From: a virus
Length of the DNA: 26,758 bases
Reading direction: 5' to 3' (one strand)
Virus record (IMG/VR): IMGVR_UViG_3300035670_001085
Span: 1 to 26,758 of that record
Shown in pieces: positions 16,833-24,017 of this stretch. The notes below the pieces were generated by a model. That model was given only the letters and a program-made list of their open reading frames with translations, had not been told where the DNA came from and ran no database searches. The position numbers were made by a program, and so were the translations under genes. How positions within the stretch are numbered: the stretch's first letter is position 1; each line of letters starts with the position of its first letter.

Positions 16833-18596
16833 TTATCGACTCCTAAAAGTCTTAAGGCTTCTTCTTCCAACAGGTCTTGTATTTCTATTACCTGCTGCTA
16901 CGCTATTAACTCCAATTCCAGAAGTTGGCTCCCATTGTCTATGAACAGTAATAGCGTCGTAGGCATCGCAACCTTTTACTGCAACTTGTGGCAGCAAACT
17001 AGTTCCTGGAGTTACAAGACCACCAGAACTTAAAGGGATCCTCCATTGCTCAACGCAGTTCTCTAATCCTTTTATCTTATCCTTAAAGCCAGTTCCACCC
17101 CTGAAAACTTTTAAATCACCTAATGATTTACTCATTCTGTCACTTAAAAGACCAGTTCCCATGAGGCCATTAAGCAGAATTAATTCAGCTAAACATGTGG
17201 CATATTGTCTTTTTGCGAATTCAAAGTATTCAGAATTTGCTCCAACAGCTAAAAAAGAATTAGCATCTGCCGAAAGGCTTGCCTCTAATATCGCTAACAT
17301 TATCGTTTCTTCTGGAACTTCAGAAATCAAAGATCCAAGGTCTAATTGGATTCTTCTTAGACTAGAATATAAAGGAGAGTATGGAGTCGTAAAATAGGAC
17401 CAATATTCTGTAGTGAGTAAAACACCATTTATACTAGAAATGTAGGGAGATAACTTTATATTAACTATATTATTTTGATAAAGCTGTCCAGGATCTAGTG
17501 AAATAGTTATAGTATCGCCAATTATCGTTGCTTCATAATCAAGTATTCCAGTAGCAAAAAAAGCAGGATCGCCATTAGCCGATTCAGAATAAACAGTAAT
17601 ATTCCCTTGAATAGAATCGGTATCTAATTCATCAGAAAAAACAATTGTTATTGTTTCTCCCGCATATGGATCTGTAGAGATAGGAACTCCATATTTCCTT
17701 TCTATCGGACTAATAGAGAGAACAGAAAACGAAGAAGAAGTAAGGCCCGTAGAAGTAGTTATCGAATCTATTCCAGAAGCAGAACTAGTAGATGGAGGAA
17801 CAACAATATTGCCATTGCCTGTTGTAAAGACCCATCTATAATTATTTGGTAATACGATAGCTGGTACGACTACAACTTCAAATCTATCGCCAGCAGAGAA
17901 AGAGCCATCAGATCCAGAGGTAACCATTATACCATCTATAAGTTCTCTTTCCCCTGTTGATGCTACTCCAAGATTTACAACAAGAGGATCGTTAGCATCC
18001 CACCATTCGTATTCTGCTACTCCAGGCGCTCCACTACTTGTAAAAACAACCACAAATGTTTTTATTGTAGTACCAGTGTATCCACCATAAAATAAAAACT
18101 CACAAGTACCAGAGCCTGAAATCTTTTGTGTATCAAAGACAGTTCTTGTCTTAATACCAGAATCGAATCCATCGTCAGTATCTTCATCACCAGCTAATAT
18201 AACTGTATATTCTCTATTCGGCTGTAATGGTTCATCTGGAATAAAAGTAGCTACTTCTAGCCAGGAGTCTCCAGATCCAATATAATCAGTAGTAGACTCA
18301 TCTATTGGTGACCCAGAATTGCTAACCTTAGAAAACTGTATTGTGCCCTTTACGTAACCTTTAACATAAGGAGAAGAATTTATCTCTTCTTCTGTAGAAC
18401 CAGGAAGATCAAAGGGATTTAATTCTATAGGAGAAAATACAGTAGAAGTATCTGGACCAATTAGGACAAAAGTACCATCGTTTATGGTGCTTCTATCCAT
18501 CTCCTGGTCAAAGGTAACAACTATTCTTTCTTTTAAAATTATACCAGAGGAATCAGGCGCTGGAGATACATTTACGATACTTGGTGTAGTCGCCAT
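16833..18596 (-). CDS. Ig-like virion protein with C-terminal adaptor-like helical domain
   Basis: A 587-residue protein in several modules. Residues 5-135 (PSIVNVSPAPDSSGIIL, IVVTFDQEMDRSTI, REYTVIL), closed by YRWVFTTG (253-260), look like one bacterial Ig-like domain of the Big_5 (SbsA-like) type. Into it is inserted a second beta module at about 158-248 (YTGTTIKTFVVVFTSSG, then ELIDGIMVTSGSDGSFSAGDRFEV). A second Ig-like domain follows at 291-405 (ISPIERKYG, ITIVFSDELD, SYFTTP). The C-terminal part (413-587) is helical (RIQLDLGSLISEVPEETIML, then FAKRQYATCLAELILLNGL) and resembles small head-tail adaptor proteins. A GGAGG site is about 13 bases from the ATG, so initiation may depend on coupling. 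A neck adaptor bearing surface Ig domains is the best reading; surface decoration is the alternative. Confidence 0.6.
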   Translation of the reverse strand: MATTPSIVNVSPAPDSSGIILKERIVVTFDQEMDRSTINDGTFVLIGPDTSTVFSPIELNPFDLPGSTEEEINSSPYVKGYVKGTIQFSKVSNSGSPIDESTTDYIGSGDSWLEVATFIPDEPLQPNREYTVILAGDEDTDDGFDSGIKTRTVFDTQKISGSGTCEFLFYGGYTGTTIKTFVVVFTSSGAPGVAEYEWWDANDPLVVNLGVASTGERELIDGIMVTSGSDGSFSAGDRFEVVVVPAIVLPNNYRWVFTTGNGNIVVPPSTSSASGIDSITTSTGLTSSSFSVLSISPIERKYGVPISTDPYAGETITIVFSDELDTDSIQGNITVYSESANGDPAFFATGILDYEATIIGDTITISLDPGQLYQNNIVNIKLSPYISSINGVLLTTEYWSYFTTPYSPLYSSLRRIQLDLGSLISEVPEETIMLAILEASLSADANSFLAVGANSEYFEFAKRQYATCLAELILLNGLMGTGLLSDRMSKSLGDLKVFRGGTGFKDKIKGLENCVEQWRIPLSSGGLVTPGTSLLPQVAVKGCDAYDAITVHRQWEPTSGIGVNSVAAGNRNTRPVGRRSLKTFRSR

Positions 18597-18598
18597 TG

Positions 18599-18841
18599 TT
18601 AATCATCATCCTCCGTTATTTCCATTTCATCAGCAAGTCTTCCAATCTCAGCAGAACTTACTTGTAATGGAACATCTTCTATTTGAACAGAAGCAAATGT
18701 CATATTGGCTTCTTTTATATCCTTCTGCCTCTTAGCTTCCGCTCTTAGTTTTGTTATAAAAGAAAATCCATCTTCAACAACTATTTTACCATCAATCTGT
18801 TCTTCTATAAGAATTTTAGCTGAGTTTTCTTTGTCTTTCAT
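18599..18841 (-). CDS. Small acidic protein of unknown function
   Basis: An 80-residue protein with a central basic helix (ITKLRAEAKRQKDIKEANMTF) and an acidic C-terminus (DEMEITEDDD). The ATG at 18841 is one base after the preceding stop, with GAGG six bases upstream, and its stop is two bases before the next gene. The tight packing and amino-acid composition support a real gene. I do not recognise a family. Its position after the capsid gene allows a small head or neck accessory role. Confidence 0.7.
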   Translation of the reverse strand: MKDKENSAKILIEEQIDGKIVVEDGFSFITKLRAEAKRQKDIKEANMTFASVQIEDVPLQVSSAEIGRLADEMEITEDDD

Positions 18842-18842
18842 A

Positions 18843-19346
18843 TTACGCCTCTAAAACTTTTTTTATAGCATCAATTATACCATCTCTATTCTTATTATTG
18901 CGTTCTATTCTTAACATTGCCTCTAATAATTTAACGTTCTCTATAGAGAAGTTAGACATAGAAGAAATAATCTTTTTAAGGGTGTTGCCGTTCTTAGACA
19001 ACACAAGAAGAGCCTCTTCGTCATAAGACTCTTTCTCTTCTTCCTCTTCTTCTATAGAAATAGTAACAGAAGTTATTTTTGGCATATAACTATCATCTTC
19101 ATCTTCTGTGCTTACGGAAAAAGTAGTTTTTCTCTCTACTTCCGCAATAGAAGAAACTCTTTTCCCTTCATTATCAAGAATAAATATTTCACCTGAATCA
19201 ACAGATCTGTTTATTATATTAATATGGTCTTGTGTTAATTTGTCTATATCAATCAGAACGCTTTTTGGATTTGTCTGATCTAATCTTATTGAGCTAAGAA
19301 TCCAGAAAGGAACTGATGGTTTCAAATGAAGACGGATAGATCTCAT
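18843..19346 (-). CDS. Unknown protein encoded after the major capsid gene
   Basis: A 167-residue protein starting MRSIRLHLKPSVPFWILSS at 19346, with AAGGAGA five bases upstream. The frame stays open to 19406, but that start would lie inside the terminator hairpin and has no ribosome site, so the shorter form is preferred. The N-terminal half has alternating strands (KSVLIDIDKL, GEIFILDNEGKRV). A strongly acidic stretch (SIEEEEEEKESYDEE) then leads to a C-terminal helical part (LLEAMLRIERNNKNRDGI). It is the first gene of the transcript that would start from the promoter overlapping the capsid terminator. No family is recognised. Confidence 0.75.
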   Translation of the reverse strand: MRSIRLHLKPSVPFWILSSIRLDQTNPKSVLIDIDKLTQDHINIINRSVDSGEIFILDNEGKRVSSIAEVERKTTFSVSTEDEDDSYMPKITSVTISIEEEEEEKESYDEEALLVLSKNGNTLKKIISSMSNFSIENVKLLEAMLRIERNNKNRDGIIDAIKKVLEA

Positions 19347-19373
19347 TGGAGTTCTCCTTGTTTTTCTCTTCAC

Positions 19374-19402
19374 ATTATAAAAAAGAAAGGGAAAGGAAGC
19401 AA
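19374..19402 (-). promoter_or_regulatory. Candidate promoter overlapping the capsid terminator
   Basis: A perfect TATAAT (19379-19374) lies at the end of the terminator T run. TTGCTT (19402-19397), partly in the hairpin loop, is exactly 17 bases upstream and matches three of six positions of the -35 consensus. Transcription would begin near 19366, giving a short leader of about 20 bases containing the AAGGAGA ribosome site for the gene starting at 19346. The weak -35 limits confidence. Confidence 0.45.
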
Positions 19403-19422
19403 CCAACTTCCCTTCCCTTTCT
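19378..19422 (-). terminator. Intrinsic terminator after the major capsid gene
   Basis: On the minus strand a 16-pair stem, 19422-19407 (AGAAAGGGAAGGGAAG) with 19399-19384 (CTTCCTTTCCCTTTCT), holds one G-U pair and a seven-base loop TTGGTTG. It is followed at once by a T run. It starts 28 bases after the capsid stop codon. This is a textbook Rho-independent terminator and should separate the head transcript from the neck and tail genes. Confidence 0.88.
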
Positions 19423-19450
19423 AGACGTTACGCAAGACTAACTTGACGTA

Positions 19451-20707
19451 TTATAGACCAGAGATAGCGCTAGTAACATCGAGAGCAGCCAGACTACCAG
19501 CAGCACTGATAGTGGGTTGGATTGGGAATGCAATCTCATTGGCTCTGATTGGAACGTTGCGCATGATACCAGAAGACAGACCATCTTCGTAGATAGCGAA
19601 GGCATAACGCTCTTTGAGCTTAACCTTAACGATATCTGTAGAAAGATCTTCCCACTGATCAACAGTTACATCCTCATCAACTACGAGAGCGCCGAGATTT
19701 GAACTATCAAAGATCATGATATCACAGGTATTATTGTTCACATTGAAAGGAACAAATGGAGAAACAAGAACACGTAGTGGATATGGGAAGTAGCTAGGAA
19801 TTACAGCTGGAGTGTTGAGATTTTGATCAACCTCTACTACAGTTGTAGCAGTCTCACTAGCAGCATTGCCACCAGGAGTAAACTGACCGTAGCCACCAGC
19901 TTGACCCATCTTAGCCTGACCAGCATTAGCCCAAGGAGTAGCACTCTTTGGCATATTGCGTGGCTGGAACCATTGACCATTACCAGTATTCTTCACGATA
20001 GTCTGGAGTAGTGGATCTGCGAGCCACATTGACCAAGCTAGCGGGTGGAGAAGAATGGTATCAGGAATATAACCCTGCATCATAATATGGGCATAGGCCT
20101 TTAATAGATCTTCCATACGGCAAGAACCATTGCCAGCGCCAGTCATAGAACGACCTGTGCAGGTACCATATACTGATTCAGTTGGGTTAACGTTATCAAA
20201 TAGAGTAACGCCCATACCAGAAATGAATTCCATACCTTTGCGCTCTTTGCGACGATCAAGGGCACGACGAGCAGCACGAATGTGCATGTTCATTACATCA
20301 TACTGTGAATACTTTTTCATTTCTTCAGTAATCTTAAAAGCCACACCAGTCTTACCAACATTGATAGTCATGCTACCAGGTGCTACGTTCAGACTGGATT
20401 CTGGATAGGCCATACCCTCTGCTACGTCATCGGCTACAAGAGCACCAAGAGCAGCAAAAGTAATACGAGCAGCAGGGGTGTAAGCAATACGATCCAAGAG
20501 ACCAGGAATGATCATCATAGGCTCGACAGGCTCACGAACGATCTCTTCAATTACCTTTGGCATCCAAATAGAGGCTTGTGGGGTTGCCATAAGGTCACTG
20601 AAGGGGACCATGATTTGATGTGCTTCATTAAAGCCATTTAGAACAAAGGTGTCTCTAAAGAGCTTATAGTTATTGCCGAATACTGTTTCGGAATCAAACT
20701 TCTTCAT
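19451..20707 (-). CDS. Major capsid protein, HK97 fold
   Basis: A 418-residue protein after the protease/scaffold and accessory head genes. The N-terminal part (GFNEAHQIMVPFSDLMATPQ) resembles the N-arm and early region of large-phage capsid proteins. Segments such as GKTGVAFKITEEMKKYSQYD (spine helix and E-loop region), HIRAARRALDRRKERKGMEF and YIPDTILLHPLAWSMWLADP fit the P and A domains of the HK97 fold. The C-terminal half has RVLVSPFVPFN and DIMIFDSSNLGALVVDEDVT, typical of capsid A-domain strands. GGAGGA lies seven bases before the ATG at 20707. A strong terminator follows, consistent with a highly expressed last gene of the head transcript. No clear cleavage site could be fixed by eye. 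Confidence 0.87.
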   Translation of the reverse strand: MKKFDSETVFGNNYKLFRDTFVLNGFNEAHQIMVPFSDLMATPQASIWMPKVIEEIVREPVEPMMIIPGLLDRIAYTPAARITFAALGALVADDVAEGMAYPESSLNVAPGSMTINVGKTGVAFKITEEMKKYSQYDVMNMHIRAARRALDRRKERKGMEFISGMGVTLFDNVNPTESVYGTCTGRSMTGAGNGSCRMEDLLKAYAHIMMQGYIPDTILLHPLAWSMWLADPLLQTIVKNTGNGQWFQPRNMPKSATPWANAGQAKMGQAGGYGQFTPGGNAASETATTVVEVDQNLNTPAVIPSYFPYPLRVLVSPFVPFNVNNNTCDIMIFDSSNLGALVVDEDVTVDQWEDLSTDIVKVKLKERYAFAIYEDGLSSGIMRNVPIRANEIAFPIQPTISAAGSLAALDVTSAISGL

Positions 20708-20725
20708 AATAAATCCTCCTCCGAC

Positions 20726-22102
20726 TTATCGTAAAATAAGGTTAACAACGACCAGTTTTTCAGCCGCGTTAGCATAAGTTAGTTGATCTGAACGTCCACC
20801 AGTGGCAGAACCAGGAGTACGCATATTAGCAGCAGATTGACCTTCGTAAGCAGTTTTTACTCTGTCAAGAAGATCTTTTGGATATACTGTAGTACCAATT
20901 ACTTGGCCAACGATACCAGTTACATAACCAGCAACAGCTTGTTCAAGCTGAGCAGAAATATCAGCAGCAGTACCAGCATAATTTGGATCCGTAGTATATT
21001 TCGCTAAACTTCCATTGTAACCTTCAGCAGCACTAATATCTAGTGTAGCCTTAACAAGATTAGAGTTAGAATCATAAGTTACAAAGTCGCCATACTCAAG
21101 ATCACCAGTAGCACAAGCATACGTGCTAACAGTATTGCTAGCAGTACCTTCAGCTTGATAGTGGTAATAAGTGATAGTAGAAGCAACTGACCATGGAGAT
21201 GGAATGGCATTGCCGCCAGCTTCATAAAGGAACAGAATGCCCATATCATAGTCGATAAAGTAATCACCAGCAGCATTAATTGCACTTACTGAGCCAACTT
21301 GATTAACAAGACCAGCAACAGAAGCTGTGATTGGAGACTCAGATGTAATATGAGCTAATGGATAGTTAGCAAATACATAACCAACAACATTATCAGTAGT
21401 GGCAATTGTCGAAGAGTACTTTACTAGACCATTAAGAGCTGTGGCATCAAACCAACCCTTAGTGCGAGCAGTTGACCAATCAATAGAACTAGCAATAGCA
21501 CCAGCCATCTCTTCTGCAGTAACAACGGCAGGAAGAACTGGATAAGTAGCAACATAGTCACAGGTAATCGCAACAAGGGCTTGTGGACGGAAGTTGTGTT
21601 GATAAAGCTTTGTTGGGTTATAATGATCATCGCCAGCAGCCTTATAGAAGTTATAGGAAGCAATACCAATTGGCTTGCTGATAAAATCACAAGCGCGTTC
21701 AGTTGGGCGAATTAGGCCTCTCTCTTTAAGAGCAGCGGTAATCTCAGCTTCGGTATAGCCACAAGCTGCAGTTACTAGTGCCCCAGTTGTAAGATCGATA
21801 ACTTTCTCAGCTACATCAGTAGCGGTATAAGTAAGAACATCTGCTCCACCGATACCATCGTTCCATGCTTTTTTAAGACCAGCAGGAACTGCTTTGCCTT
21901 GACGATCTTGAGCTACAACTTTACCAGCAGAAACTACGATGTAGTACTCATACTCACGATCATAGCGGCTGACAGGAAGCCATGCAGCTGGGGTCATTTC
22001 AATGTGTGGGCGATCTGATTCGCAATACTCAACATTAGGAGTTACTCTACCAATTTGATCCCACATCTTGTGGTTAGGGACATATCCTCTTGGAATACTC
22101 AT
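20726..22102 (-). CDS. Probable head decoration or accessory capsid protein
   Basis: A 458-residue protein between scaffold and major capsid genes. The N-terminus (IPRGYVPNHKMWDQIGRVTP) is followed by a beta-rich region (YEYYIVVSAGKVVAQDRQGK, then VPAGLKKA) like a small barrel found in head decoration proteins. Much of the rest is small-residue-rich strands and turns (AGDYFIDYDMGILFLYEAGG, ITYYHYQAEG, GDLEYGDFVTYDSNS). There is no membrane segment. A strong GAGGAGG lies nine bases before the ATG at 22102, suggesting high expression, as needed for a capsid-bound protein. A decoration or capsid-stabilising role is inferred from position and composition; a minor head protein is the alternative. 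Confidence 0.55.
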   Translation of the reverse strand: MSIPRGYVPNHKMWDQIGRVTPNVEYCESDRPHIEMTPAAWLPVSRYDREYEYYIVVSAGKVVAQDRQGKAVPAGLKKAWNDGIGGADVLTYTATDVAEKVIDLTTGALVTAACGYTEAEITAALKERGLIRPTERACDFISKPIGIASYNFYKAAGDDHYNPTKLYQHNFRPQALVAITCDYVATYPVLPAVVTAEEMAGAIASSIDWSTARTKGWFDATALNGLVKYSSTIATTDNVVGYVFANYPLAHITSESPITASVAGLVNQVGSVSAINAAGDYFIDYDMGILFLYEAGGNAIPSPWSVASTITYYHYQAEGTASNTVSTYACATGDLEYGDFVTYDSNSNLVKATLDISAAEGYNGSLAKYTTDPNYAGTAADISAQLEQAVAGYVTGIVGQVIGTTVYPKDLLDRVKTAYEGQSAANMRTPGSATGGRSDQLTYANAAEKLVVVNLILR

Positions 22103-22125
22103 ATCTATTTACCTCCTCAGGTAAG

Positions 22126-23166
22126 CTATTCAGCAGAGTTATTTTTAGCCGCTGAAACTGTTTCAAAAGTTAAATTTTTATCTAGGACACCAATTTTTAT
22201 CATCTTGTTATAAAGCTTTTTGGCCTCTAACATTCTTTTTTCTGAAACCATATCTCTTATACTATTAACTACAGCTGCTGCTGGACCTTCTAGATTCTGA
22301 ATATCAATAACATCTTTAGCTACTGATTCTACAGGACTCTGCAAGGTACCTTCAGCTGGAGTTCTTGCCATGCCGTCATTAAGTTTTTCTGCTGCTTTAG
22401 CGATATCAAACTTATCCATGATTGAAGTTTCTATGACGGACATGTCTTCGTTTTTCAAAGATTCTTTTGCAATATCAATACTTTTATATTTTCCAACTAA
22501 AGTACCTACAATTGCAAGTTTTTCCTCTTTAATCCCTCTATATTTTAATTCCAGATCAATAAATCTGTCTACTTGATGCACATAATCTGCTTGCTGGAAT
22601 CTTAATTCATCGCGTAATACAGCTAAAGTATTATTAGAATCAGCTAATTTCTTTTTTAATTCTACCACTTCTACTTGAACTTTCTCAAGTTCTTCATGAG
22701 CGTCAGCACACTTACTACATTCTCTAGCCACTTTCAGGTTTCTAGCAATAAGTTCTGCTTCTGCTTTAGCAAATGCCGCTTGAACTTCAGCATCAGAAAG
22801 AGCTGGAATCTCTTTTTCATCTACTGTAATGTCTTCTTTAGCAGGAGCGCAATCGTCAAAAAGCTGTTTCTTAGCAAGAATTTTTGCTCTAATATCTTCT
22901 TTATCTTCGTCATCAAATTTATCTAATACTATAAGACAGGCAGTACCAGTAATAGAATCAATGACTGGGTATGTTCTATCTTTTCCACAAAAAACAGAGT
23001 CAGGAAGCTTCTCGTATTCAACTACAAGGGCACATCCTTCTTCTGAAATATCTTTTGTACACAGCTTCTTGGTCTCTTCAACAACTAAATCATTTACGTT
23101 AGTCTTGGTTTCACCAGCATCTGTTTCCAGTGTAGTCTGGTCTTCAGTAGAACTCGTTATATCCAT
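22126..23166 (-). CDS. Nested in-frame scaffold protein
   Basis: Within the protease-scaffold gene an ATG at codon 280 is preceded by GAGGAGG with five bases between, the best-formed ribosome site of the head region. Initiation here gives a 346-residue protein starting MDITSSTEDQTTLETD and lacking the protease domain. It contains the acidic linker, the CSKC pair, the coiled coil and the C-terminal helical part (EGPAAAVVNSIRDMVSEKRM). Phage lambda C/Nu3 uses the same arrangement to make abundant scaffold and little protease. That precedent is established; translation here is inferred from the site. Confidence 0.72.
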   Translation of the reverse strand: MDITSSTEDQTTLETDAGETKTNVNDLVVEETKKLCTKDISEEGCALVVEYEKLPDSVFCGKDRTYPVIDSITGTACLIVLDKFDDEDKEDIRAKILAKKQLFDDCAPAKEDITVDEKEIPALSDAEVQAAFAKAEAELIARNLKVARECSKCADAHEELEKVQVEVVELKKKLADSNNTLAVLRDELRFQQADYVHQVDRFIDLELKYRGIKEEKLAIVGTLVGKYKSIDIAKESLKNEDMSVIETSIMDKFDIAKAAEKLNDGMARTPAEGTLQSPVESVAKDVIDIQNLEGPAAAVVNSIRDMVSEKRMLEAKKLYNKMIKIGVLDKNLTFETVSAAKNNSAE

Positions 23167-24003
23167 TTTATCCTCCTCAATGAAATCTCTAAATTCATAT
23201 TTAATAGCAGAACTATTTTCATGATCTGCTGACTTCGATTCATAATTAAAAGACTGTCCTTCCACACCATCAACAAGACGAATAACTGTATGTGGATCTG
23301 CGTCTTTAACAACAAGACTCATCTCATCATAAAGATGAAGTCCTGGTATTAACATCATTGGCCATTTCTCTTCTGTATCATCTTCATACTCTTCACCAAT
23401 AGAAACATGTTCGCACATTCCATCTTGTGCCCAATTCTTACCACAAATAAAACAATAAGCATGGCCTGGGCTATTAAAGCTCGTAGACACTGCATCAAAT
23501 CTACCATCGGAAATTTGCTCAATAGATTCTTTATCTAGAATATCTGCAACAACTTCTATGTATCCAAGACCCTTCCAATCTGGTCTTCTAGTCACTCCAG
23601 CCTTCATTAATCTTTTCATAGCTTTAATCTGATCTTTCATAGTAGAAGTAGAACTCATAAGAACAAGAACATCTGGATTATTTACTAGGTCTTGTGGAAC
23701 AGTAGAAATAAACTGAGCTCCTCTAACAACCCCAACAGGATCACTATGTGGATCATGATGCTTAAGAATCTTTGCTGGCTTGTTGCCATTCACAAATGTT
23801 AGTGCGCCTTCTCTCATTTTTGCTGGGCTATACCATCTTGCATTCCTATTTACTAAAGCAGCATGTGTCGCTTCTACTACAACCCTTAATGCTTTTCTAG
23901 GTCCAGTATAGGTGCCGCCAAGACTGTCTTTCCATACAGACAGATCTTCTTCTGTTGGCTTAGATATTACTGAAGAATCTTTAAAGTTAAATGTAAGTGA
24001 CAT
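22126..24003 (-). CDS. Capsid maturation protease fused to scaffold
   Basis: A 625-residue protein. Residues 35-245 resemble prohead proteases of the herpesvirus-assemblin/T4 gp21 superfamily: THAALVNRNARWYSP (46-60), AKILKHHDPHSDPVGVV (77-93, likely catalytic His82 or His83) and ISDGRFDAVSTSF (164-176, likely Ser173). A Cys/His cluster CFICGKNWAQDGMCEH (184-199) has zinc-ribbon spacing. Residues 280-625 are acidic and helical, with a coiled-coil centre (KVQVEVVELKKKLADSNNT), as scaffolds are. AAGGAGA precedes the ATG at 24003. The protease should digest the scaffold during head maturation. An internal start at 23166 probably makes free scaffold. Catalytic residues are read by pattern, not by alignment. 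Confidence 0.85.
   Translation of the reverse strand: MSLTFNFKDSSVISKPTEEDLSVWKDSLGGTYTGPRKALRVVVEATHAALVNRNARWYSPAKMREGALTFVNGNKPAKILKHHDPHSDPVGVVRGAQFISTVPQDLVNNPDVLVLMSSTSTMKDQIKAMKRLMKAGVTRRPDWKGLGYIEVVADILDKESIEQISDGRFDAVSTSFNSPGHAYCFICGKNWAQDGMCEHVSIGEEYEDDTEEKWPMMLIPGLHLYDEMSLVVKDADPHTVIRLVDGVEGQSFNYESKSADHENSSAIKYEFRDFIEEDKMDITSSTEDQTTLETDAGETKTNVNDLVVEETKKLCTKDISEEGCALVVEYEKLPDSVFCGKDRTYPVIDSITGTACLIVLDKFDDEDKEDIRAKILAKKQLFDDCAPAKEDITVDEKEIPALSDAEVQAAFAKAEAELIARNLKVARECSKCADAHEELEKVQVEVVELKKKLADSNNTLAVLRDELRFQQADYVHQVDRFIDLELKYRGIKEEKLAIVGTLVGKYKSIDIAKESLKNEDMSVIETSIMDKFDIAKAAEKLNDGMARTPAEGTLQSPVESVAKDVIDIQNLEGPAAAVVNSIRDMVSEKRMLEAKKLYNKMIKIGVLDKNLTFETVSAAKNNSAE
23172..23178 (-). promoter_or_regulatory. 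Internal ribosome binding site for free scaffold
   Basis: GAGGAGG on the minus strand, inside the protease-scaffold frame and five bases before an in-frame ATG at 23166. It sits exactly at the boundary between the protease domain and the acidic scaffold part, which argues against chance. Confidence 0.72.
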
Positions 24004-24017
24004 TAAATCTCCTTATA

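Noticed and set aside
19347-19406. Longer N-terminus (20 extra residues) for the 167-residue protein
   Set aside because: The upstream start would lie in the terminator loop, has no ribosome site, and would need translation through the hairpin and promoter. AAGGAGA fits the ATG at 19346.
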